NCBI RefSeq assembly: GCF_003234655.2
Contig: NZ_CP126271.1
Coordinates: 2,294,001-2,358,000 of the forward strand
Origin: Curtobacterium sp. MCLR17_007
GTDB taxonomy: Bacteria > Actinomycetota > Actinomycetes > Actinomycetales > Microbacteriaceae
Length of the DNA: 64,000 nt
Reading direction: 5' to 3'
Below are positions 53,601 through 64,000 of the stretch, in pieces (position 1 is the stretch's first letter; the number at the start of each line of letters is the position of its first letter). The notes beneath the pieces were generated by a model that did no database searches, had not been told where the DNA came from, and saw nothing but the letters and a program-made list of their open reading frames with translations. The translations under genes and the position numbers were made by a program.

Positions 53601-54231
53601 TCGCGATGGCGTCGAGCCACCCGGCGTCCACGATCGCGCCCTCGTCGACGAAGGCGACGACGTCCCCCGAGGCAGCGAGCAGCCCGGCGTTCCGTGCGGC
53701 AGCCAGTCCGCCGGCGGGGGCAGCGACCGTGGTCACCGAACGCCCGTCGATCGTCACGACCGCGTCGTCACCGGCGTCCGCTGCGTGCGAGACCACGACG
53801 ACGTCGAAGGAGTCGTACCGGCAGGCCAGGACGGAGCGCATGGTCTCCCCTGAGGCGCCGTCGGTGCAGAGCACCACGGTCACGGACGGCAGCATCTGAT
53901 CTGCTGCCGGCTGTGCCGGTGCGGGCCGGACGGCCTGGGTGGCCATCGGGCGGATCGCACGCTGGAGCGCGCGGACGTCGACGGTCGCTCCGATGCGGCG
54001 ACGCTCGGTCACGTCGGCCTCGACGAACCCCAGGGGCTCACCGTTGTCGCGGACGAGCAGCCGGGCGCGCCGGTACCCCTCGGCACCGTCGAGGGCGATG
54101 ACGTCGCGGTGGCTCGAGGCGTGCACGTCCGCGCGGTCGATCTCGCCGACCCACAGGGCGCCGTCCCACGTGGGGAACAGCGGCCCGGTGACGATCGGCG
54201 AGACGACCATCGCGAGGGTGGCCCGGCTCAC
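50683..54231 (-). CDS. giant GT2-like / polytopic membrane fusion protein
   Basis: 1182 residues in three parts. Residues 1-110 are an N-domain like that of the protein at 44188 (LWVGEIDRADVHASS, RRARLLVRDNGEPLGFVE). Residues 115-430 form a GT2-like domain (SVTVVLCTDG, AAARNAGLLAASGDVVAFVDEGAIVDAGW, YGTGANLAVRRATVLRIGGFD). About 465-1065 form a membrane domain of at least 14 helices with GGTNPAADIFQTWSGLFAGG and GSLNTTYFSPQSVGILLS loops, and the last 115 residues are probably extracytoplasmic. In the GT2 part the metal motif DDD is DEG (196-198), so catalysis may be lost. It may be a polymerase- or GT-C-like export enzyme. The GTG at 54231 overlaps the next gene upstream. Confidence 0.85.
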   Translation of the reverse strand: MSRATLAMVVSPIVTGPLFPTWDGALWVGEIDRADVHASSHRDVIALDGAEGYRRARLLVRDNGEPLGFVEADVTERRRIGATVDVRALQRAIRPMATQAVRPAPAQPAADQMLPSVTVVLCTDGASGETMRSVLACRYDSFDVVVVSHAADAGDDAVVTIDGRSVTTVAAPAGGLAAARNAGLLAASGDVVAFVDEGAIVDAGWLDAIASAFAADPDVACVTGLVPSAELRTPAQRWHDDRTAAARTVRRRVFRLDDAPDDLPLHPFAASAYGTGANLAVRRATVLRIGGFDTAFGPGTRVGGGDDLDLFTRLLFAGSAIAVEPAAIAWQRTADDVASLRRAAAANGHGLGAWMTKNAFDRETLAASVDAAPGALSAFARLGLEQGDRVEAVDGSSEADVVDSEFAATRRRLRAVERRSVAVAPFLALRERIGGAGTIDRTARGRHELQRGLATAAPAQPPAAGAAMGPVTRLLAAALVVATLVTAAVGSLAGLPTLRASAVAVFLFALLGVAPLLLLRPMPLARFAVFAVTGSIIGTIAIGYTMATAHIWDPVVPFVGVVVLTALAIAVAVPRDVAELRRSSLMPMAELARAAWDTTNATAVSLLGLVIVVVTALTHIGDPVRDGLFGSLGPGLVIGLAIVVLAAVVALVRGVGVAVPVVVLGGTIQLAQAITYGMPTVMAAARHVGVIEYIRRWGGTNPAADIFQTWSGLFAGGAWVADVAGIVNAMLIAAWVPVLLAFATVIAVGVLASNWLLGVRRPWIAAFLTAMTGSLNTTYFSPQSVGILLSITILVLATGPLRTAVVTGADGGNRSVLRARATGLSRIVAIAAISIVLAVTHQISPYLTVAALVVLVVFKLVRPWWLPLVVLVPAVVFAVLNGSVLDKFLSLGAVGKVLQNVQPPSHDETVFAQPLVTRLAFDVPAAALVVIGLVALLTVVLRRDRLHWALLVAAASPISLLVATNYGQEGIFRVVLFATPWIAILAAGLPSPAGRLAWVGSMVRGAMRPTAVKVVVAAAGVAVLVGVGAFGQTALDWNRVPTRSESAATQVYDKTAPKGSVMLLTGSSIAVPSNTGARYFDVGYLSREALTKYQDPTGAYDPTKDVDDITTKLVDNWPATKYYALVAEPFGAYGERYGYQTDAHYQELARAMAASPYWEPVWSEGTTVMYELTPAGLRHAAE

Positions 54232-55199
54232 GGCGCGCCGACCGTCTGGGTGGGCATCGCGACGGGTGCCGGTGCGGCGACGACGACACCGCCCAGGAAC
54301 CGACCGACGGCGTAGCCGGTCACGGTGCCGAGGACGGTCGTGACGATCGCGACCGCACGGGTCCCGCCACCGCGACCGAGCCGGCCGAGCTCGCGGAACA
54401 GCGCCTTCGGCAGCACCGTCGTCAGGTACGTCGACTCGCTCGACAGCGAGTCCTTCGCACCGACCCGGCGGGCCAGCACGGCCTTCGAGATGCCCTCGTA
54501 GTAGCTCCGACGGCGGACGTAGCGCATGGTGACGCGGTCCGGCGAGACCCGGTGCGACACGTTCGACCGCGGCTCGAAGCGGATCCGCGCCGTCGGGTCG
54601 GCCTGCGCGATCCGGATGCAGAGCTCCGTCTCCTCGCAGCCGAGCGGCTGGTTGCCGACCCGGCCGATGCCCGACCGGAACCCGCCGGCGGCCAGCAGCA
54701 CGTCACGGCGGAACGCCATGCTCGAGCCGATCACGTTGCGGACGTCACCGGGTTCGGTGGGGAGGCCGGTGTAGCTGCAGCCGACGATCCAGAGCAACTC
54801 CGCCGGGTACGGTCCGGCACCGGTCGCCGTGGGCCAGGACGGGGTGGCACGGCCGCCGACGCCGACCACGGACGGCAGTGAGAGTGCCTCGACCAGGTGG
54901 GCGAGCCAGTCGTCGTCCGCGGTCGCGTCGTCGTCGAGGAAGCCCACGACGTCCGACTCAGCCAGGGCCACGCCGGTGTTCCGGGCGCCGGACAGGCCGC
55001 GGTCCTCGGCGTTCTCCACGACGCGCAGCTCCGGCCAGCGGGCCTTCGCACGGAGGTAGAGCTCGGGCTCGTGGTCGATGACGACGATGACCTCGGTGGC
55101 GTGGGGCTGGCGCTTGGCCGACTCCACGGAGTCCTGCAGGTCGCCCCAGCGCTGCTGGGTGTACGCGCAGATGACGACCGCGACGGTCGGCGCGCTCAC
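54228..55199 (-). CDS. family 2 glycosyltransferase with C-terminal membrane segment
   Basis: 323 residues. GT-A domain: TVAVVICAYTQQRWGDLQDSV, RGLSGARNTGVALAESDVVGFLDDDATADDDW (DxD), SSMAFRRDVLLAAGGF and the catalytic-base area LGCEETELCIRIAQ. One or two hydrophobic segments near the C-terminus (VAIVTTVLGTVTGYAVGRFL) anchor it to the membrane. GTG start overlapping the next gene (GTGA). It resembles rhamnosyl- or galactosyl-transferases of GT2, but the sugar is unknown. Confidence 0.92.
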   Translation of the reverse strand: MSAPTVAVVICAYTQQRWGDLQDSVESAKRQPHATEVIVVIDHEPELYLRAKARWPELRVVENAEDRGLSGARNTGVALAESDVVGFLDDDATADDDWLAHLVEALSLPSVVGVGGRATPSWPTATGAGPYPAELLWIVGCSYTGLPTEPGDVRNVIGSSMAFRRDVLLAAGGFRSGIGRVGNQPLGCEETELCIRIAQADPTARIRFEPRSNVSHRVSPDRVTMRYVRRRSYYEGISKAVLARRVGAKDSLSSESTYLTTVLPKALFRELGRLGRGGGTRAVAIVTTVLGTVTGYAVGRFLGGVVVAAPAPVAMPTQTVGAP

Positions 55200-56020
55200 G
55201 CGGCTTCCTCGTCGAGCGCCGGGACGGGCGTCGGGACGGAGCGGGTGGTCACCGGGGCCAGGCGTGCACGAGCCTGCGCGTCGGAGGCGCGGCGACGCTC
55301 GTGCATGATCGACTTCAGCACGCGGATGCCGTCGGTGATCGCGTTGAGGTTGCTGGTGCCGTGCACGCGGAGCTTCTCGTGGCTCGGGACCTCGGAGATG
55401 GCCAGGTCGGCAGCGGACCAGCGGCAGGTCAGGATCGTCTCGATCTCGAAGCCGTCGCCCCACAGCATCGAACCGTCGGTCGGCTTGGGCAGCGTCGAGG
55501 ACAGCAGCCCGATCTTCGGCAGCGTGTCGGCCCAGAACGCGTTGTAGCCGTAGCAGAGGTCCGTGTAGCTGGCACGGAGCAGGACGTTGCTGATCACGTT
55601 CAGGCCGCGGTTGCCCAGGCTGCGGACGATGGTGATGTCGTCGCTGCCGCCGCCGAGCGCGTAGCGGGTGCCCTTGGCGACGTCCGCGCCGGCGACGAGG
55701 GCGTCGACGAAGCGCGGGATCTCGTCCGGGTCGGCGGAGCAGTCGGCGTCGAACATGACGACGACGTCGCCGGTGACGGCCTCGAACCCGCACACGAGGG
55801 CGTTGCCCTTGCCCTTGCGGGTCTGCTGCACGACCTTGATCGAGGGCATGAGGCGCTTGGCCGTCTCGATGGTGTCGTCGACCGAGTTGCCGTCGACGAG
55901 GATGACCTCGTACACCGGCGGCAGCTTCGGGAGGATGATCTCGAGGTTCCTCGCCTCGTTGCGTGCGGGGATGACGACCGAGACGCGGGGGTCCAAGGGA
56001 CGGATCGGGCTGGCGGACAT
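55196..56020 (-). CDS. family 2 glycosyltransferase, polyprenol-phosphate sugar transferase-like
   Basis: 274 residues. The N-terminal RVSVVIPARNEARNLEIILPKLP, DGNSVDDTIE, GKGNALVCGFEAVTGDVVVMFDADCSADPDEI (DxD in DAD) and GYNAFW with GDGFEIETIL are typical of dolichyl-phosphate mannose synthase-like enzymes without a membrane tail. It would make a lipid-linked sugar donor for the cluster. The ATG at 56020 has CAGGAG 5 nt upstream. First gene of the minus-strand glycan operon 56020-49758. Confidence 0.92.
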   Translation of the reverse strand: MSASPIRPLDPRVSVVIPARNEARNLEIILPKLPPVYEVILVDGNSVDDTIETAKRLMPSIKVVQQTRKGKGNALVCGFEAVTGDVVVMFDADCSADPDEIPRFVDALVAGADVAKGTRYALGGGSDDITIVRSLGNRGLNVISNVLLRASYTDLCYGYNAFWADTLPKIGLLSSTLPKPTDGSMLWGDGFEIETILTCRWSAADLAISEVPSHEKLRVHGTSNLNAITDGIRVLKSIMHERRRASDAQARARLAPVTTRSVPTPVPALDEEAA

Positions 56021-56347
56021 GGTGCTCCTGTCGGGTTCAGGGCTGCAAACGGGAGGGGCAGTCAGGGCGACGGCCGATGGTCCTTCAGTCATGAGGACCG
56101 GACGCGGGTACGTCAGCTGCGGTGCACGGCGGTGAGGGTGCACCGTCGTTCCCGTCCAGAGCGGGGGTACGCCGCTCCCTGGGGATTCCCACCCTCGCCG
56201 GGGTGGACCGACCGGTCAATGCGAACCAGGGTCCATTGCGGGGCCACCACTGCGGATACGGAAAGCCGCAATGGCGCACCAGCGCCGGACGGGAGGCCCG
56301 GTGCGGCTCCGCCAGGCACGCTCGGCTCTGCTCGCATGCGGGTACGC
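56021..56347. other. non-coding gap upstream of the minus-strand glycan operon
   Basis: No gene is seen in this stretch. It contains dyads CGGTGCAC/GTGCACCG (56120-56145) and CCATTGCGG/CCGCAATGG (56233-56274), and a half copy of the terminator-family arm (GACGGGAGGCCCGGTG, near 56288). The glycan operon promoter must be here, but no convincing -10/-35 pair was found by eye. Confidence 0.5.
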
Positions 56348-56377
56348 AAAAGGCCCCCGGGAGATCCCGGGGGCCTT
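56348..56377 (-). terminator. intrinsic terminator of the tRNA-Gln transcript
   Basis: A 13-bp stem AAAGGCCCCCGGG/CCCGGGGGCCTTT with a 4-nt loop and T residues after the stem on the minus strand. Confidence 0.85.
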
Positions 56378-56389
56378 TCGTCAGTCTGG

Positions 56390-56461
56390 CTGGGGTACCT
56401 GGACTCGAACCAAGAACGACGGTACCAGAAACCGCTGTGTTGCCAATTACACCATACCCCA
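56390..56461 (-). tRNA. tRNA-Gln(CTG)
   Basis: A 72-nt cloverleaf: acceptor TGGGGTA/TACCCCA with discriminator G, anticodon loop TTCTGGT (anticodon CTG) and T-arm CTTGG-TTCGAGT-CCAGG. CCA is encoded at 56389-56387. It follows the flavoprotein gene by 44 bp on the same strand. Confidence 0.95.
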
Positions 56462-56505
56462 AGAGGCCTGTCGGCCCCGTCCCCCGTTGTCCGGGGCACG
56501 GTCAT

Positions 56506-57447
56506 CTACTGTACATGATCCCGGAGGGCATCGAGACCACCGACGAGGTCACGGTGCACCGCCGCCGCGGTCACCGCGCCGTGTCCGGCGGCGACGATCA
56601 GTTGCTCCGGCCCCGGCGGGGTCACGTCACCGACCGCGTACAGTCCCGCGACGCTCGTGCGACCCGCTCGGTCGACCACGACGAGTCCGTCGGCGTCGCG
56701 GGCGAGCGGGACCGACACCCAGTCGAGGTCCACGTGCCACGTCGGCCGGACGAACCCACCCGTGCGCGGCTCCACGTGCCCGTCTGCCAGGCGCACACCG
56801 GTCATGCCGGACCGGTCCCCCTCGAGGTCCGCCACGGGCCGCTCGTCGACACGCACGCCAGCGTGGGCGAGTCGAGCCCGCCCGTCGTCGTCGAGCGGGG
56901 CCACCCCGTTCGTGTACACGACCAGGTCGTCCGTCCACGCGGCGATGAGCAGCGCCCGGTCGACCACGTCCGCCGTCTCACACACGAACGCGAGGGGCTG
57001 ACCGGCCTTGTCGTACCCGTCGCACTCGACGCAGCTGTGCACCGACGTGCCGTAGAACGCGCGGAGCGACGGCAGCGCCGGGAACTCCTCGCGCAGACCC
57101 GTGGCGATGACGACCGCTCGTGCCGTCGCCGACACCTCGGTACCCCGCCACGAGCCGTGCACCCGGAATGCGCCCTGGCCGTCGGGAGTGACGTCGTCGA
57201 CGAGCGCCTGCGTCACGGTGGCCTCGGGGTACTGCGCGACCTCCTCGCGCCCGAGCCGCCGCAGCTCGAGCGGCGAGATGCCGTCACGCGTCAGGAACCC
57301 GTGCGAGCGCAGGGTCGCGGCGTTTCGCGGGCGGTTGGCGTCGAGGAGCAGGACCCGACGCGTCGCGCGGACCAGGTTGAGCGCTGCGCTGAGGCCGGCC
57401 GGCCCCGCGCCGATCACCGCGACGTCGTACTGCTCGGGTTCGCTCAT
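56506..57447 (-). CDS. thioredoxin reductase-like FAD-dependent oxidoreductase
   Basis: 313 residues. FAD motif VAVIGAGPAGLSAALNLVRA at 9-28, redox-active pair SCVECDGYD (Cys139, Cys142) and the C-terminal FAD site GLYAVGDVTPPGPEQLIVAAGHG. At the second Rossmann fold, where NADPH-dependent TrxB has GGGxSA, the sequence is FVCETADVVDRALL, and no HRRxxxRA motif follows. The electron donor may therefore not be NADPH, or binding is atypical. The ATG at 57447 is 13 nt after the gltX stop; a GTG at 57480 inside gltX is the alternative. Co-transcribed with gltX and tRNA-Gln. Confidence 0.88.
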   Translation of the reverse strand: MSEPEQYDVAVIGAGPAGLSAALNLVRATRRVLLLDANRPRNAATLRSHGFLTRDGISPLELRRLGREEVAQYPEATVTQALVDDVTPDGQGAFRVHGSWRGTEVSATARAVVIATGLREEFPALPSLRAFYGTSVHSCVECDGYDKAGQPLAFVCETADVVDRALLIAAWTDDLVVYTNGVAPLDDDGRARLAHAGVRVDERPVADLEGDRSGMTGVRLADGHVEPRTGGFVRPTWHVDLDWVSVPLARDADGLVVVDRAGRTSVAGLYAVGDVTPPGPEQLIVAAGHGAVTAAAVHRDLVGGLDALRDHVQ

Positions 57448-57460
57448 CGTCGGGGGCGGG

Positions 57461-58948
57461 TCATCGGGCCGCGAGCGCACGCAGCCGGGCCAGCGTGGAG
57501 TCCTTGCCGAGGATCTCCATCGACTCGAACAGCGGCGGACTGATGCGACGTCCGGACACCGCGACGCGCAGCGGGCCGAACGCGACGCGGGGCTTGAGCC
57601 CGAGGTCGTCGATCAGCGCCGTGCGCAGTGCGGCCTCGATCGGCCCGGTCTGCCACTCCTCGAGGGGCTCGAGCGCCGCGATGCCCGCGCCGAGCACCGA
57701 TGCGGTGTCGCCCTTGAGGCTGGCCAGCGCGTCGTCCTCGACCACCAGGTCGTCGTCGGCCGTGAACAGGAACCCGAGCATGCCGGGGGCTTCGCTGAGC
57801 AGCTGCATGCGCTCCTGCACCAGGGGTGCCGCGAGTGCGAGGACGCGCTCCTGCTCCGGTGTCGCGGGGTCGGCGAGCACCCCGGAGAGGTAGGGCACCA
57901 GACGACCGCGGAAGTCGGCGGGGTCGAGCAGCCGGATGTGGTCGCCGTTGATCGCCTCGGCCTTCTTGTGGTCGAACCGGGCGGGGTTCGGGTTGACGTC
58001 GACCACGTCGAACGCAGCGGTCATCTCCTGCGTCGAGAAGACGTCGCGGTCGGGGCCGATCGACCAGCCCAGCAGCGCGAGGTAGTTGATGAGCCCCTCG
58101 GGGATCATGCCGTTCGCACGGTGGTGGAACAGGTTCGACTCGGGGTCGCGCTTGGAGAGCTTCTTGTTGCCCTCGCCCATGACGAACGGCAGGTGCCCGA
58201 ACACCGGGATGAACGACGTCAGACCGATCTCGAACAAGGCCTCGTACAGCGCGATCTGCCGCGGCGTCGACGACAGCAGGTCCTCGCCACGCAGCACGTG
58301 CGTGATGCCCATCAGGGCGTCGTCGAGCGGGTTCGTGAACGTGTAGAGCGGCTTCCCGTTGGGACGCACCACCACGAAGTCCGGGAACGTCCCCTGCTTG
58401 AAGGTGATCTCGCCGCGGACCAGGTCCTGGAAGCTGAGGTCGCGATCGGGGACCCGCAGGCGCAGTGCAGGCTCGCGACCCTGGTCGCGGAACGCCTGGC
58501 GCTCGTCGTCGGTCAGGTCGCGCTCGTGGTTGTCGTAGCCCTGCTTGGGATCACGGCCGGCGGCGACGTTCCGCGCCTCCATCTCCTCGGGGGTGACGAA
58601 CGACTCGTACACGTGGCCGGACGCCTGTAGCTGCGCGATGACATCGCGGTAGACGTCCGAGCGCTCCGACTGCCGGTACGGCCCGTGGGGTCCCCCCACC
58701 TCGACGCCTTCGTCCCAGTCGAGTTCGAGCCACCGGAGCGCTTCGATGATCTGCTGGTAGGACTCCTCGGAGTCACGGGTAGCGTCGGTGTCCTCGATCC
58801 GGAAGACGAGCTTGCCGCCGGTGTGGCGGGCGTACGCCCAGTTGAAGAGGGCCGTCCGGACGAGGCCGACGTGCGGGGTGCCCGTCGGGGACGGGCAGAA
58901 ACGGACGCGGACGTCGGGGCCGGTGGCAGTGGTGAATGGCGCAGTCAT
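57461..58948 (-). CDS. gltX: glutamate--tRNA ligase
   Basis: 495 residues. Class I aminoacyl-tRNA synthetase: [21 protein letters not shown] (HIGH equivalent HVGL), [35 protein letters not shown] and the KMSKS equivalent KKLSKRDP. In actinobacteria GluRS normally also charges tRNA-Gln for transamidation by GatCAB, which makes the neighbouring tRNA-Gln notable. TAGGAT (58964-58959) lies 10 nt before the ATG. The gene follows the rRNA operon terminator. Confidence 0.98.
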   Translation of the reverse strand: MTAPFTTATGPDVRVRFCPSPTGTPHVGLVRTALFNWAYARHTGGKLVFRIEDTDATRDSEESYQQIIEALRWLELDWDEGVEVGGPHGPYRQSERSDVYRDVIAQLQASGHVYESFVTPEEMEARNVAAGRDPKQGYDNHERDLTDDERQAFRDQGREPALRLRVPDRDLSFQDLVRGEITFKQGTFPDFVVVRPNGKPLYTFTNPLDDALMGITHVLRGEDLLSSTPRQIALYEALFEIGLTSFIPVFGHLPFVMGEGNKKLSKRDPESNLFHHRANGMIPEGLINYLALLGWSIGPDRDVFSTQEMTAAFDVVDVNPNPARFDHKKAEAINGDHIRLLDPADFRGRLVPYLSGVLADPATPEQERVLALAAPLVQERMQLLSEAPGMLGFLFTADDDLVVEDDALASLKGDTASVLGAGIAALEPLEEWQTGPIEAALRTALIDDLGLKPRVAFGPLRVAVSGRRISPPLFESMEILGKDSTLARLRALAAR

Positions 58949-59036
58949 GACGGACCTGATCCTACCGTGGGCACCCCGTCGTCACGGGCGTCGGGCCCGA
59001 CTGCGGAGAACCCAGACGAGCGTTCCGTGAACGCAG

Positions 59037-59066
59037 AAAACCCCTGACCAGTCATGGTCAGGGGTT
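59037..59066 (-). terminator. rRNA operon terminator
   Basis: A 12-bp stem AACCCCTGACCA/TGGTCAGGGGTT with a 4-nt loop, followed on the minus strand by a run of T. It lies about 22 nt after the 5S 3' end. Confidence 0.85.
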
Positions 59067-59088
59067 CCCTGGTGTTACCAACGTTGAG

Positions 59089-59206
59089 TCCGGCGGCGTC
59101 CTACTCTCCCACAAGGTCCCCCTTGCAGTACCATCGGCGCTGAGAGGCTTAGCTTCCGGGTTCGGAATGTGACCGGGCGTTTCCCTCTCGCTATGACCAC
59201 CGGAAC
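59089..59206 (-). rRNA. 5S ribosomal RNA
   Basis: The minus strand reads GTTCCGGTGGTCATAGCGAG at the 5' end, then CCGAACCCGGAAGCTAAGCC and GGGAGAGTAGG, the conserved 5S core. About 118 nt; the ends are judged from the closing stem. Confidence 0.95.
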
Positions 59207-59361
59207 ACCTTCGACTTGACCCAATGGATCAAGAAAGCTGTCCCGCTAGTGCTCTTCTCAGAGCAGCGCGGTATTCAGTTCTCATGTTCCCGATCATCTG
59301 TCGGGAACCACAAAGTGGACGCGAGCCCCGCACCGAAGTGCGGGAAATAATTGTGTTGTCA
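59207..59361 (-). other. 23S-5S spacer
   Basis: No gene. It contains hairpins such as GTGCTCTTCTCAGAGCAGC and GTTCCCGATCATCTGTCGGG-type dyads that probably form RNase III processing stems. Confidence 0.6.

Positions 59362-64000
<4,639 letters not shown>

Overview
The window looks like chromosome of a high-GC actinobacterium of the family Microbacteriaceae, most likely Curtobacterium or a close relative. The evidence is the GC-rich codon use, the actinobacterial order leuCD-murA-plsC-gpsA-ddl / thiL / rsmD / recG / coaD / DUF177-rpmF-rnc-mutM-smc / ftsY / ffh, frequent GTG starts, many start codons placed 6-9 nt behind a TANNNT -10 element (leaderless transcription), and an actinobacterial rRNA operon. 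The genus is an inference. It is supported by a fused EPSP-synthase-like/acyl-CoA ligase gene of the cyclohexanecarboxyl-CoA type, since omega-cyclohexyl fatty acids are known from Curtobacterium pusillum.

Layout. 1-3528 (minus): an acyl-CoA dehydrogenase (cut by the window edge) translationally coupled to the fused gene. 3650-4789: a GCS2-type carboxylate-amine ligase. 4974-29301: housekeeping block with SRP (ffh, ftsY), lipoate synthesis (lipB-lipA), a TerC transporter behind a probable yybP-ykoY manganese riboswitch, the DUF177-rpmF-rnc-mutM-smc operon, coaD, recG, rsmD, thiL, a DUF3515 lipoprotein, and a tightly overlapped leuC-leuD-murA-plsC-gpsA-ddl operon. 29423-34186: FUSC and MFS membrane proteins, a GNAT, and a phosphatase/two-FluC fluoride-channel operon. 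34270-36658: a three-gene, fully coupled operon (repeat peptide, JmjC oxygenase, sucrase-ferredoxin-like protein) that looks like an uncharacterised peptide-modification system. 36822-37011: two tandem tRNA-Glu(CTC) genes. 37097-42381: an MBL hydrolase and a sugar ABC operon (binding protein, two permeases, small membrane protein, LacI regulator; no ATPase) with LacI-type palindromes in its control region. 42690-56020: an exopolysaccharide/cell-surface glycan locus (five GT2 genes including a giant GT2-membrane fusion, a GT14-like enzyme, a GT4, a flippase and a GH16 enzyme) plus an unrecognised 57-residue Cys-rich protein. 56390-58948: tRNA-Gln(CTG), a thioredoxin-reductase-like flavoprotein and gltX. 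59037-64000: the 3' part of an rRNA operon on the minus strand (5S, 23S, most of 16S).

Many 3' ends carry near-identical, perfectly palindromic hairpins with the core GGGAGGCCCGGTGCCAGCTG, mostly between convergent genes. The most notable items are the repeat-peptide/JmjC/sucrase-ferredoxin operon, the cyclohexanecarboxyl-CoA-type fusion gene, and five tandem 57-bp repeats that copy the promoter and start codon of ffh.
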